Part shown: in pieces, positions 34,204 to 45,967 of the stretch | Numbering within the stretch: position 1 is the stretch's first letter | Layout: every line of letters begins with the position of its first letter | Source of the DNA: Steromphala cineraria | Taxonomy: Eukaryota; Mollusca; Gastropoda; Trochida; Trochidae | Direction of reading: 5' to 3' | Assembly: GCA_916613615.1 (NCBI GenBank) | Contig: OU744721.1 | Location: 85,007,060-85,071,059 of the forward strand | Length of the DNA stretch: 64,000 bases | The notes under the pieces: model-generated | What the model was told of the DNA's origin: nothing | Seen by the model: only the letters and a program-made list of their open reading frames with translations | Database searches by the model: none | Translations under genes and position numbers: made by a program

Positions 34204-35660
34204 AATGAGACCTCCGTTAGTTCGCAGAAAACAAAAACGTGCTAAAAAGTGGATCAACATTCTATATTGAATATCAAAAGTATTTCAAAATTGTTGTTAA
34301 GACATTCAATCTAACTTTTGTCTGTCATTTTAAATAGATCTCGTTCGGACACCAGTCCCAGTGCGGCTTATGAAGCGATCATTTGGTCATGGTTGCATCT
34401 CACCTGCGGCGTCCCGACATCTGGTTCCTAGAAGACAATTCAACACTAAATGGAACAGTGCAGATGAACGACCAGTTAAAGTACTTCGTGTTGACTACAG
34501 AGGGAAACCAAGTGCCAAACGAGCATCTCCAAAAGCAGGTATATTTCAATCCAAATGTAACTATTGTGTTATTGCGGACTAAACTAAACGTTATACTATA
34601 ATAAAGATATTAACTATATTCATTCATTTGTTCATTAATTCATTCATTCGTTCATTCCAGCCCGAGGACTTAACGGAGCGTCCCACAGCGACGAGGACAC
34701 CAGTGCTGCCCCTGACTGGGCGTTATCTAGAACCTGCGACGACAGTGAGACAGACAACACGAGCGTCTCGCGAAAACGAAAAAGGCAGAATAAAAAAGTA
34801 AGTGTGTCTAATACACATTACTATCATTAATATAATATGAATATAATTAAATGAAGCATAATCATCTTCAGTGAAAGTAATTTCGAGTCATTTAATTTTC
34901 CTTTCAGTTGACAACAAGTTGCAAGTGGTCGTAATTAAGATTGGGAAATAATGTCTTGATAAATATATAGTTGTTAATGTTGTTCAGACTACTTCGACTC
35001 CGCTTACTAGCAAGAAGAAGACTGCAAAAAGAGGGGTGAGCATTTTATTTAAAGCTACATAAACGAAACCCCCACTTTATTTCTAGTGAGATGTCTTATT
35101 TTCTGATCTTATGACACAATATTCAATTTATCGATAAATGAAACATAAGTAACCAAAATCTATGTTCATAGCTCAGTAATAACACTCCACCGCAAGCTAC
35201 CACCACACGCAAGACCAAGGAGAGCAGCTCTTTGACTGATTCCCGTGTCTGGGATTTGCGTCCCTGTGACATATCATACACATTCACAGATGAAGCTGTG
35301 AGGAGGAGTCTGAGACAGCCGTCTGCAGACCCCATTGCACAGGCAAAAGACGCATGTTGGGGAAACAGGGAGTCGCTGGCGAAGGAACTCATGTGTCGGT
35401 TATTTACCCTGGGCAACCTGTTTGGTCGAAACGTGCATGGCAGGACCAGAGGAAAAAGTGAGTCAAGGAAGCCGATGAAGAAAGACATTGTGTCAAAAAT
35501 CTTGTCAACATGCTTTAAAGCATTCCCAACGCACGGCCAGCATCTCGAAGCAGCAACAACGTGCGTTAACACGATGAACACACACAACCGTTACCTGTGG
35601 AACAAAAGACTATCCAAAGTTAACTTCCCAGCTCTGCCCCAGAAGTATATGTACTTGTAA
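33818..35660 (+). CDS. Spliced gene, BEN-domain-like protein (5' end missing)
   Basis: Five exons join in one frame: 33818-34112, 34338-34538, 34661-34797, 34988-35035 and 35172-35660 (stop TAA). Together they make 1170 nt, 389 residues. All four introns are GT-AG (phases 1, 1, 0, 0), and each is preceded by AG with T-rich tracts (CTTTCAG, AAATAG, TTCCAG, GTTCAG, TCATAG). Exon 1 starts at an acceptor, so the start codon lies upstream. The middle is low-complexity, Ser/Thr-rich and basic, with nuclear-signal-like RKRKRQNKK and SKKKTAKRG. The last exon encodes ESLAKELMCRLFTLGNLFGR, NVHG, FKAFPTHG and AATTCVNTMNTHNRYLW. This pattern (LA..L...LFT...L...N..G, then FP and CV...N...R) resembles BEN domains, which bind DNA or partners in transcriptional regulation. 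Nuclear location and role are inferred. Exon 2 is also open in a second frame, but only the chosen frame splices through. Confidence 0.72.
34170..34202 (+). repeat. GT microsatellite in intron
   Basis: About 15 GT units in the first observed intron of the BEN-like gene. Confidence 0.98.
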
Positions 35661-38154
35661 GCAATTTAATGTTCAATGTTAGTATGACCTCAATCTTGAC
35701 AATATCTATTTTACATCAAAACATTTTGGAATTATCATATTATGTATGTTAAATATGTTCAAACCAGTTAGACATTACCTTATCTTTGGTAAAAATGAAA
35801 TATTACTGTATCAACACATGTAGAAACTGAGGAGTTGTTTTGTTAAATGTGTAAATTACAATCTGTTCTCTCATACCAACGTTCATATCATTCATAAACC
35901 TTTGTTACCATGATGCTTTGTTTGTACACTGCCTAATCAATCAATAGTTAATCTATATGTCTTATATTGTTGTACCCACTAGTTACAGTTGTAAGTCATA
36001 ACATGAATTACATCTGCACATGTCAGGCACTCACATTGTCCATTGATCGGTTGCGGTAATGAAAGACGATTGGTCGATAGGAAATGTTCACGTTTCACTG
36101 ATTGAGTAGTCAATAATGTAATGATAATACATAATGATAACGACATGTACGTTTCCCCCATGTCGTTTTTTGTGCAAACGGCTGTGATCAAAACATTCAT
36201 GAAAATATTAAAACACAGTAATGCAGATATCCTGTAATAAATCGTACATTACCACTCTGATTAAAAAATGATAAACAAGATTTGCACTGTTTCGTTCTTT
36301 GTCTAGTATAATGTATATTATCGTTCCTATGACATACAGTGTGGTACAATATGCATCGTATCGAAAAGTATTGAAAATGTACAAATGAGCAGGAAACTAA
36401 TTTCGCGAAACTTGGTACTTTCTTTATGGGATAACTGTATCATGGTTGAAAGGTCAAGAATCCGTTTCACTATTCTCGTTTGTAGCGTCTGTGCCTGGAA
36501 TACTCTCCTTCGCCTGCAATGGTATTTTGTGCTTAAAAATACACTTCCTTCAAAATACAGAAAGGGCACTGTTTCAGCTTAATCAGGGTGTTGTAATAGA
36601 AACGTTTTATCGATACAAGGAATTTCAAGAATGCATAGAATGAGAGTGTTGGGTTACGATTGTACAAATCATTCTGGTGAAATTACATGTAGTTTCTTTC
36701 ATTACATTCCGGCAGAGATTTAGTAAAGAGTTAAATTTTCGTTTCAGTTGGTTCCTCGTGTGATGTACGTTATCAGCGGAAGTTCTTGCGTTTCTTTCAT
36801 AATTTTTGTCCAGTCATATATATATTTTATTTTTTCAAATGTTTCTTGCCGCTATCGCCTCTAATATCTTTTTGAATGTTTGAACTCTTTGATCAGCATG
36901 ATAAGGCGTTATATGTCGAGCTGTGTTTACGTTACATTGAAATGATTGACGAGAAATCATGTTTACTTTTTCATACTGTTTGTTACTGCAAGTGATTTAT
37001 TCATAGGCCGAACATATTTGTGGTATATGGTTATCAAAAAGGTGGTCACCATGACATTGCATGAAAATAATTGATAATACTATGTAATTTTGCGTTTTGC
37101 CGGTTCTAACATTTGAAGATTGATAACTGTCCTTCGCAGCTAGATGATATGATACTATTGTTCACGATTATTATTTTCAGTGTTCAAATTTGATCACTTT
37201 GCAAATGTAATATATCATCGGTTAATCACAAAATATATTATCTTGCTAGAATTTTCATTCTGTTCACCTTTGTTGTAATAAAATACTTTCTGAATGAAGA
37301 GGTATTGGTTAAACGTTACGCTGTTGCAATGCATTTCAAACACGATTTGGTCTATATGAGTCAGGTTTGCAATTTGCATTTGTTCAACAGCACAATGCAT
37401 TTGTCGCATCAGTAATTATTCCCGTTCCAATGTATTGTACCTATAGGTTTAGCAGAGCAATCAAAGTGGTTGTCCCTTCTCATTGGGGACACATTCATCA
37501 CGATGTTGACTGTGATTCATAATTCATAACGGGAATACAACTAATCAATCTCATATCTGCAAACGAACATTTCATCAAACAGAAGCAAAACACCTTTTTT
37601 TCTAAATCAATCTTCAATTAATGAAAAACCAGGTGAGTTGTGAAATTGATTTGGCAAGTGGAGAGTTTAAGATAAGTAACAGTAGTGTGTTGATACTATT
37701 GGTCAGATACGTTCTCTCTTTTTCATACAGTTAGTCTCTTTGATGGTATGTTCACATAACAGTCTAATCTTAATTTTCAAAACGGCATGCAATTGTATTT
37801 TATAAATCTTATTAATGATGTCCTACATTTTTCAGTATCGTTTCTAAAATATTTAGATGGGTAGTAGCACCTTTTAAAGATAGCTTGATCAATCTTATGC
37901 AATTATAATATGTGTAACTAATTGCAAATGAATGATTGTTAATAATAAAAACAGTTTAAAAAATATCATACTAATGTATGTTTTGTTTGGCACTTGATAA
38001 TTTCCCCATTGACTTCACGATAATCGAGATGATCAGTAAGGAGATGTTTAACCTTTAAGGATACAAAACTATAATACATTGGTCAAGTTGGTGAAGAAAA
38101 GTTCATTCGGAGAAATCGATATTGTATCCAATAATGATTCTACTGCTCTTTACA
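35661..38154. other. 3' UTR and AT-rich non-coding DNA
   Basis: This begins with the likely 3' UTR of the BEN-like gene. An AATAAA hexamer at 36236-36241 is a possible polyadenylation signal, but such hexamers are common in this composition. No further gene is supported. Confidence 0.45.
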
Positions 38155-38162
38155 GTTTCGAG
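38155..38162. repeat. Target-site duplication, left (8 bp)
   Basis: GTTTCGAG, repeated at 38473-38480 around the SINE. Confidence 0.65.
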
Positions 38163-38472
38163 GGGGGGGGGGGGCGGGATAACGCAGCGGTTAGCGTGTT
38201 CGGCTACGGATCAAGAGGTCCGTGGTTCGAATACCGCCAGGGGCTCGGCAACTTTGTCTGCAATAGAGAACCGTTGTACACGCAGTCAGGTTTGGGTGCA
38301 ATGCTACACTGAGTTTCAGCGCAGTACCACCCATGGGTCTCTTGTTCCAGCCGATGCTCGCAGGTTTCACAGCAATACATAGCCACTAAGTGTTGCGGGC
38401 TTTCTCCCTGCAATAACACTAGCAGCCGTGAAATACTCTTGAAAGCGGCGTTAAACTCAACATCACCTCACG
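38163..38472 (+). mobile_element. tRNA-derived SINE, about 310 bp
   Basis: A G-run is followed by a tRNA-like head (about 38177-38250) with box A-like TAGCGTGTTCGG and box B-like GGTTCGAATACC. These are the internal promoter elements used by RNA polymerase III. The body ends in AAGCGGCGTTAAACTC and CATCACCTCAC, a tail style shared with LINEs of this genome. GTTTCGAG flanks both sides. Open frames at 38079-38382 simply run through it. Confidence 0.78.
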
Positions 38473-38480
38473 GTTTCGAG
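38473..38480. repeat. Target-site duplication, right (8 bp)
   Basis: Partner of 38155-38162. Confidence 0.65.
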
Positions 38481-39161
38481 AGTTGATTTCTAATGCAAAT
38501 TATGAGATGATGAAATAATGTGTATCTGAAATGTAAACTTAAGTAAAGAATAGCCCGAAGACTAAACCTCGTGCACAACTAATGACGAGTGTTCAATGTT
38601 ATTTTCAACAGCTACGCCCAAAGAACAACACCGTGACTGAAAATGTCTCCCATGAAAAATCATGTTATTCCATAAATGTGACATTTGTAGGTTGATGTTG
38701 CTTTCATTTTACTAATATTATTTTGTTGTTTTGCTACTATTAACTACTAACAGAATCTATGAATTTTGTTCACAACAAGGCCTAGTGATATATTATATAT
38801 ATAATAATTCTCCACAAAGTAGCATATTTGCCACACATTTAGAGACATGATATAGTCCATGTCGAATGAGATTAAACAAACCTCCAAAGCAATTTGCACG
38901 GGATGTACGCGCGTTGTCACAGAAACTGGGAAATTGACATCAAATTCAACAAACGAACTCGTCAGAAACAGCATTTGGAACAGGCGCTAAATTTTAGGAC
39001 TGAATAACAAACGTGATTCTTTAAAGTCATTGTATGTTTTATTGTCACCAGATATATAACTATTAGGAAACAGATACAAAATAAATAATGTACAGTTTGC
39101 GTGACAGTATTGAGATTAACAACTTATTAACTTTTTATTTTAAATTATTATAAGGTGTCAA
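38481..39161. other. AT-rich non-coding DNA
   Basis: Nothing supported. Confidence 0.5.
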
Positions 39162-39174
39162 AAAACGCGATTTA
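39162..39174. repeat. Target-site duplication, left (13 bp)
   Basis: AAAACGCGATTTA, repeated exactly at 40304-40316. Confidence 0.9.
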
Positions 39175-40303
39175 GACAGACAGACAGACAGATTTTATTG
39201 TATATACGTGGCCCTGAGGCCAATAGTACATGTGAAAACATTGGTATAAAACATTCGCACAACCTGTAATCAATAAACATCCATTAGCAAGTAATATGTT
39301 TTCTTAACTTGAATATATGGTATAGCACAAGAGCTACTTTAAACAATAAATTTGTATTTTCAGTACGTAATAACATATGCAATTTCATCCGAGAGGGATG
39401 ATCATAGAAAAAGTATGGCAGATATTTTTTTCTGATTTCTGAATATTTCGGACAAATGAGCAAAACATGGTACTCATCTTCTTGAGCAAGAAAGCAAAAT
39501 GGACATTTCGTATTTATGAGATTTGGAGTTTTGGCAAAACGTGACTCTTGGATCTTAAAGTTATGAGCGTTACATCTAAATTTAGTAAGTGCACGCCTTA
39601 GTTGTGCTGACTTGATTTCAAAAAGATATATTTCCGTACTGATACAGTACTTAAAATCAGAGTAAAAATTAATACAAGTTGATGTTGATATTTCGTAAAA
39701 CAAGTCTTGTTAGTAAATATCTTTACATCTATGTTTGAAAATTTGGGTAAAATACTGTACATTATTTTTGTGCAAGCCAGACATGTCCGAAACCATGACT
39801 AAAAAGAATATTCCTTACAAAGGAGACCCAATTGGTATCACCAGTATCATCTAGTGCTTTAAGCATTTCATTACTGGCTCTAGAATAACGTGTAATAGGT
39901 TGACGAATCAATCTAAGCAAATATGAAATTACCCGACAACGGGCATTGATAAATAGTGGGAAACGTCCACATTCAGATAAAACGACTTTGTTTGCAGTTC
40001 TATAACTTACTCTTAATAAAAACTTACAAAACTTAGAATGTACTTGCTCAATATTCTTATCTATCTTTATGCCCCATACCTCGGCGCCGTACAACAAAAT
40101 TGGTTGAATTTCCCGTCAAAAATCTTGAATGATGCATCGATTGGCAGTTCTTTGTATTTACTTATAAATCTCTTTACGACATGAAGGGCTCTCATAGCTT
40201 GCATAGATAATGTTTCACAGGCTTTGGAAAACATATTTCTACAAGAAAAAAGTATTCCTAGATATTTATAATATGACACCACTTCCAGTTTCTGACCATT
40301 TAG
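39175..40303 (-). mobile_element. 5'-truncated CR1/L2-like LINE
   Basis: A 1129-bp minus-strand insertion bounded by a perfect 13-bp duplication. It carries the C-terminal part of ORF2 and a 3' UTR ending AATAAAATCTGTCTGTCTG, so the tail is a TCTG repeat rather than poly(A). The 5' truncation is typical of incomplete target-primed reverse transcription. Confidence 0.9.
39284..40282 (-). pseudogene. LINE ORF2 C-terminal remnant
   Basis: Three frame-broken pieces are read on the minus strand. The first (40282-40067) has SYYKYLGILFSCRNMF. The second (40097-39762) has LYGAEVWGI, VHSKFCKFLLRVS and ECGRFPLF. The third (39703-39284) has RRALTKFRCNAHNFKIQESR and CPFC...EDEYHVLLICPKYSEIR. The last is the zinc-knuckle-like (zf-RVT type) tail found after many CR1/L2-type reverse transcriptases. 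One indel near 40110 joins pieces one and two (FDGK...LYGAEVWG). A stop and a frameshift near 39760 separate pieces two and three. The catalytic core is absent. The product would have been the C-terminal end of the retrotransposon polymerase. Confidence 0.82.
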
Positions 40304-40316
40304 AAAACGCGATTTA
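40304..40316. repeat. Target-site duplication, right (13 bp)
   Basis: Exact partner of 39162-39174. Confidence 0.9.
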
Positions 40317-41260
40317 CTCTCCTGTCAATCTTTCAAAAACACCTTACTGATCAAAATGACTATCAGGCATTAAAATTTCTTTTCGATTTTTGCTGTTCAC
40401 TCCGTAATCCGGAAGGTTGTGGGGGTAAAGGACCCGAAGAAAGATTTGAGAGGCAGTGTTGAGCGATTAAAATGCTCAATATAATGTATTTTACGTGAGT
40501 TACTGAAGTTTTTGAGGTGTTATCCTTTTGAAGACGTTTATGATTGTATTGCTCGTATGCTTAATACTTAACAGGTTTCATTTTTAAAGCCATAAAACTC
40601 TTTATGAAACACCCCTTTTTTGCCTTTTTGATCGTATTGTGTTGTAGATTTAAAACAAACTTACTCGAGTAGGAGAAAAGAGCTGAAAAGCTCATAAAGG
40701 AACCAGAAGAAATAGAAAATAATGCTTTTTTAAATTTATTTTTCTCACAAAGTTGAAATTTGAATTCTAAATTCTCACTCACAGTAACAATTCCCAAATT
40801 TGGTTATCGCTAGTTTTTTGAAAATATTTCAACTGAGATAGGTTTGTAATTTCAATTGAAGGAAAAGTTTCCATGAATCGAAGGAATCTTTTTGTAATAA
40901 GAGAAGAGTCCATGTTGTTCTTCAAGCATTATGATCGTAAGATTACAAATATTCTCGATGTATTTGAAAAAAATAAAGCAAAATGTGTCAGTTACACTCG
41001 CTTTACTCTGTTAAGTATAGATAAAAGCTCGTTTTTGATATGATAACATCCGTTTTGCTTCAAGGCAGAGCTTCATAGTGCCACCTTCATAGTATTAGAA
41101 AACAATAATCTAAGGTTTTCATTTTAAAGCGAAAAAGATAAGACCACGAGGCAATATGGCATCATTTATTTGTGAAATACATTCATCGTCAGTTTGCTAA
41201 AAAATACTGCCATATTGTTTAGCCTGTTTGTTATGTTGCATGAACATTGCTAGATAGAGA
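40317..41260. other. AT-rich non-coding DNA
   Basis: No supported gene. Confidence 0.5.
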
Positions 41261-41402
41261 ATACTAAACGAATGGTAATGTGATAACATTTTTAAGCAAC
41301 GAGTGTATAAAATTGGTATCAGACGAACGAAAGTGAGTCTGATACAAAATTCAATTCACGAGTTGCTTAAAAATGTTATCACATTACCATGAGTTTAGTA
41401 TT
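41261..41402. repeat. 142-bp foldback hairpin
   Basis: The left arm (41261-41323) and right arm (41336-41402) are near-perfect inverted copies: ACTAAAC, TGGTAATGTGATAACATTTT, TAAGCAAC. A short tip is formed by CAGAC...GTCTG. It directly abuts the left end of the inverted-repeat element at 41404. Confidence 0.85.
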
Positions 41403-41403
41403 T

Positions 41404-42255
41404 TATTTATTACTCAACCCTCATATCAATATTTATATAAACAAATCGTCAAAACAAGAATCAGCTGACTTGGAACAGTCGGGGACACCAGCGTATGAAT
41501 TTCCATGAGTCCAAATAACATAGTTCGCTATTTGTTTTATGTTTACACATGTTTACGCCTATAGACATGATACAAAGTATATTGGTGAATATTATCAATT
41601 TCATTATCAAAAGATGCATTGATAAAATAAACACTAAGAAGCAACGAAAACTGTCAACACATCATGCATTCGCAAAGTAACGTCATCAGATCGTCAAGTG
41701 ACGTCATCGGAATGTGTCCTGTTTCTAGGTCACGTTATGTAAGCGAACAGTTTCAACGGCAGGGATTGATTGATTGATTGCATTGTCATGAGTTACTGAA
41801 TGTGTTGATAGGAATCGGGAGCTACATGTAGAACTTGTGTAAAGGTATTTACACGATAACATGTTCGGATTGTGTGCTTGTTGAAGGGAAAGGTTATGGT
41901 GGGATCGAAGCAAGTAAACAGTCGAAGCGCCATGTTAATGTTACGGTAGGCTGAGGTGGCAACACCGCTTGTGACGGCACAGAAGGTGGACAAGTGATCA
42001 AGGGAAGGATAGTTTTGTGCTGGGTAGCAAAAAGATAATGTATTTTAAAAACCGCTAAGATAATATTCTTTCACATAAATTAACAGTTTGTTGAGAATGT
42101 AAAATTTGACAGTCGCCACTTATGAGTCACCTGATTGGACAATGTCATGTGACGTTCAAAAGTAGTTCCGTTTCTTTGCACGAGATGGTAACACACATGT
42201 GTGTTACCAACTCACTGTTATCTAATGAGTGATCTCACCACGGTTGAGTAATAAA
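41404..42255. mobile_element. Possible TIR element, ~850 bp
   Basis: ATTTATTACTCAACC at the left is exactly mirrored by GGTTGAGTAATAAAT at 42241-42255. The interior holds several TGACGTCA/GACGTCA-type sites near 41680-41710 and a perfect 22-bp palindrome at 42187-42208. No transposase or clear target duplication was found. The adjacent hairpin may belong to it. Confidence 0.55.
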
Positions 42256-42899
42256 TAGGTTTATCTGATCATTAAAACTTGCAATTACCTGCTCAAACAT
42301 GTTTACATTGACAAATTTTATTCAACCTTTAATATTTTTGGCATAGTGATCATGAGACATGTTTAAGTAATCTGTTTAATTCTATCCATGTAACATTTAA
42401 TATCTCAAAATAATTTTGGGATTCATATGGTTAATACAGAATTCAAAAATGGTTACTTTCAAGCGAGTGATAGCACTTTAAACAACAACTCTAAAACGAT
42501 AACAAAAGAGTTTAAGGAAATACACATATTGAAACTGTCATGAAATAGTTTGTCAAAATCTGACAAAATAAGAGAGGCTGGATAATGGACTTGAAAAGAG
42601 ATTAAGAAAATATATTTTGAGTAATGGTTGGAATTTATTTTTAAAGCTTATTTGGACATGTGATTAATTTCAGAAACCATTAATTATTCTGGTGAACAGG
42701 ATAATTCTATAATGTTAATCTTCTTCACATTAAATTGTTTGAAAACCCTTTACGTATTGGTAACGCTTATAACAAATTTAAACACTAGCCTACATATCAA
42801 TTTACAAAAACAAACCACCTTTTTTTAAAAACTATTACAGAAAACTAATTTAGCACTGAACAATGGTATACAATGTTTTCGCCACCAATCAGGTAATCA
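42256..42899. other. AT-rich non-coding DNA
   Basis: Nothing supported. Confidence 0.5.
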
Positions 42900-43440
42900 A
42901 TTACGCGTATAATAGGATAGAGAAATTGCCCAAGTCTGACATGTAACCAATGTCTACTTTTGTGATTATTTATATGATCCTATTGCGTGACCCATGCTTG
43001 CATTATGAGCATATATGTATTTCCATGCTTGTAGGGTAATCACCCAATGATGTTGCTATTAACATACAAACTCAACATGTATGTGGCATGTGTTAGAAGA
43101 AATAATGGCATGCTTTTGCATCCCTAAAGTAACATAAATAGTTAGACATAGGGCGCTTGTGTTGAAAGTGCTTATCAATCACGACATTCTTTTATACCGA
43201 AGATATGTTGCTGTGCTTATCTACAGCTCAAAATATCAAGATTTTACATAGAGTTCAACAGTCGGTGCTATCGATTAAGACGTGAAACATTGTATGTACT
43301 GAAATGTTCAATCTGTATAGAGCTATTATTTTCATTGATTGATTGATTTCCTAGCTTTCCCAAGTTAAAGCTATTAATATCTCACTTACTGGACATGACT
43401 TTCTGTTCATTGTACTGTGTCGCCAGCATCTTTCAAAAGA
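42900..43440 (+). repeat. Diverged partial copy of the 1.18-kb unit
   Basis: Contains a TATGATCCTATTGC.TGACC block, CATTATGAGCATATATG, ATGTATGTGGCATGTG and TTGCATC in the order of the middle of the units at 26590-28640. Divergence is high and the ends are unclear. Confidence 0.4.
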
Positions 43441-43784
43441 CATCTGGTGAACGTTACCCACTTTTTAACGATATTTGATAGACGACGGATGTGACGTTTT
43501 TCCAAAAAGGCTAGCGTTAAGAAGCTGTTGAAACATATAATACGTCCATTAACAAACTAAAATATGATAATTGTGTTCTCTTCATCAAAGCGTTTATAAA
43601 TTCGTTTACAAAATGTATGTTTCGAGCATTATCCATTTAAAAGATATAAACATTTATGTACGTAATAAAATCATTGTTAATATGAAGTTTTTGTAATCCA
43701 GTTTTGGTGTAGGTAGCGTACTGACATAGTGAGATATTATCCAGGGACACTGGAATAGCATTAGATTTCGATTCTCAGTTGACC

Positions 43785-43920
43785 CTCAAACACGTTTGGT
43801 TGTCTTCTCGCAGGAACAATCATTGTGTTAATTATACAACAGTGTACATTTATGGATTAACCAACCATGCTTTCAGGAGACAAAAATCGATGTAATGTAT
43901 ACTTTCTGTAGGTCTATGGC
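43785..43920 (+). repeat. Dispersed repeat A, copy 3
   Basis: GTTTGGTTGTCTTCT, GGAACAATCATTGTGTTAAT, ACAACAG, CATTTATGG and AAAATCGAT...ACTTTCT follow the order of the copy at 10213. Confidence 0.6.
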
Positions 43921-45602
43921 CTAAATGTTGATAACAAATAGAGAGAAGAGAGCAGGGTCAATTGTAACAAGGACAATTACTTAAAATGTTCAAGTAGAGT
44001 CTTGTGTAGAAGTATATATTCACTTTGCTTTCCCCGCCGTTGGCTCCAATATATAAATGCACACAGCTTTCCAAACAATAGATATAAAAGACAAAAATCG
44101 CTTCGTTTACATGGAAGTAATTTTTCACAAACAATAAGAAAACGTTGGTATGTTAACTGTGTTACGAATCATGCAATTTTTAACTTTATATGTAACCTTG
44201 AGCAATACGGTCATATCATAATGCAGGAATGTATTAGAATGACATGAATCAGAACTGTCGAGTTTGTGGACAAAGGTATCCCAGTGTTTCGCTTGCCCTT
44301 ATATTTGTTGCCTGAAGTTTCAGGCTTCCTTTATATTTTTTAAATAAACATATTTCACATATTCAATTGTTACAAAATACTACGACACCAATCAGTGAAG
44401 TCAGAAGGGATTGTATATTAGGTTACAATGATTGAAGAGAAGTTAGCCCGAAATTAATTACTTGAAAAACACAAAAGAATGACTAACGTTTATATCCTTC
44501 CTTCTAATTGTCAATAGACTAAAATAATAGCCTTTCGACCATAATAGAATTGGCTATGTTGTTGACGACAAGATGATAAGTATATTCTTTAGGATAATTT
44601 CCATTTTCGGTAAATTGATCTACCAAACTATGAGCAAATTGTCTTCACATTCATAATCTTTAAATATCAAACAAAACCATTATAACGATGGATATAAACC
44701 TTTTGGTAATGAATTCTTAGGAATTTGTACACAGATAAACATATTCATATTTGCGATAGATAGAATGTTCATTAAACAGTTCCTTAAATAGAAAGTATCG
44801 TCCAAGTAAGAAGCTTATATAGTTCAATTGCCTCATATAATATTTGAATGAAAATAAAAGCCGACAAAGCGCCAGAATGTTGATAACTGATGCTTAAACT
44901 AAAGTTCACATGAGGATAACATGTTGTCGAGTCGTCTATTTTCTTAAATAACACATCTCATGGTACTCTTCATTCTAGATTACAGGGAAGAGTTTATCTA
45001 ATAACGAGAGAGAGGGTGGTGATAATGGGAGAGGATTTTAAACTCTGAGGAGTTTGTTTATGTTACAATTTTAGTTCACTTCATAATCAAAAAAGTATTT
45101 CTCAATAAAAGGCCTATCCATTTCAGGTGCAAACACATGTCGTCTTGAAGAAAATACCCCTTAAGTATATGTGATAAAGCAATAAAAATCAAACATTTTG
45201 ACTAAAGTAAACCATTTTTTTCTGGAACCACAAGAAACTGCTCTTTGGGTTTAGATTATCAATTTTCAATTAGAATTTGTATACCATAACTCTGTGACAA
45301 CATTTACGCCATTTCATGTATATCGTGAATTATATCAGTTTAATTACAGCAGCTTTGATTAGGTAAATGTTTCGTGCAGAATGCTTTTAATGAGTATTGA
45401 CATAAATCGATGACCATTATATTTCTATTCCTTTTTATTTGAAGTAGTTTTCATTGTTCTAATTTGATTGCAAATGTACCATTAAGATCTATTTTCTTAT
45501 CCCAAAGTGTCTCATTAAAGGGAAGGTTTTTGAGTATCGAGATGAAACCATGCATCTATTCACGCAATTCTTGTTTAGTTTAACTGCTACTAGAGTCTAC
45601 CT
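43921..45602. other. AT-rich DNA, possible old duplication
   Basis: No gene is supported. About 44930-45060 resembles 47150-47260: TATTTTCTTAAATAACACAT against TATTTTCTCAAATAACACAT, and an ATAACGAGAGAGAGGG block against ATAACTGAGAGAGGG. This suggests an old repeat pair about 2.2 kb apart. Confidence 0.4.
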
Positions 45603-45606
45603 TTAA
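45603..45606. repeat. TTAA, left flank of MITE
   Basis: TTAA immediately before GGGGCAGTAGCA; a TTAA also follows the right end at 45964-45967. Confidence 0.55.
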
Positions 45607-45963
45607 GGGGCAGTAGCACGTTTTTTGATAGTTTTATATATTAAATTTTTCACTGATAATTGTATGTAAGTGCTTAATGTATTATTTTGAAAGTGTCTAG
45701 AATCTCATTACACAAGTCAATAATCCATAGTTAGAGGACAAAGTATGAAGATTCACATAAAATCTATTGGCAGCCATTTTATGTGAACATCTTTTTATTC
45801 ATTTTGTGTAAGAAAAAAGGAATCGCATGGCTAAACTTTACACTATATATTTGAATTATTACTGCTCCATTTAATTTAATTACATTGTCTTTCAGTTGGA
45901 ACCATTAAATTTTATTATCCTGACATCACCTTATATTATCCCAAAAATATGCTACTGCCCCTT
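45607..45963. mobile_element. TTAA-flanked MITE, ~357 bp
   Basis: GGGGCAGTAGCA at the left is mirrored by TGCTACTGCCCC at the right, and the next few bases remain loosely complementary. TTAA lies outside both ends, although the right has two extra T. TTAA suggests a piggyBac-type or similar superfamily. No coding capacity. Confidence 0.65.
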
Positions 45964-45967
45964 TTAA

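Noticed and set aside
34383..34601. Alternative open frame in exon 2 of the BEN-like gene (LRRPDIWFLEDNSTL...)
   Set aside because: It does not connect in frame to exon 1 or exon 3 through the splice sites, whereas the other frame joins all five exons.
35123..35587. 154-codon minus-strand open frame
   Set aside because: It is the antisense shadow of the last exon of the BEN-like gene.
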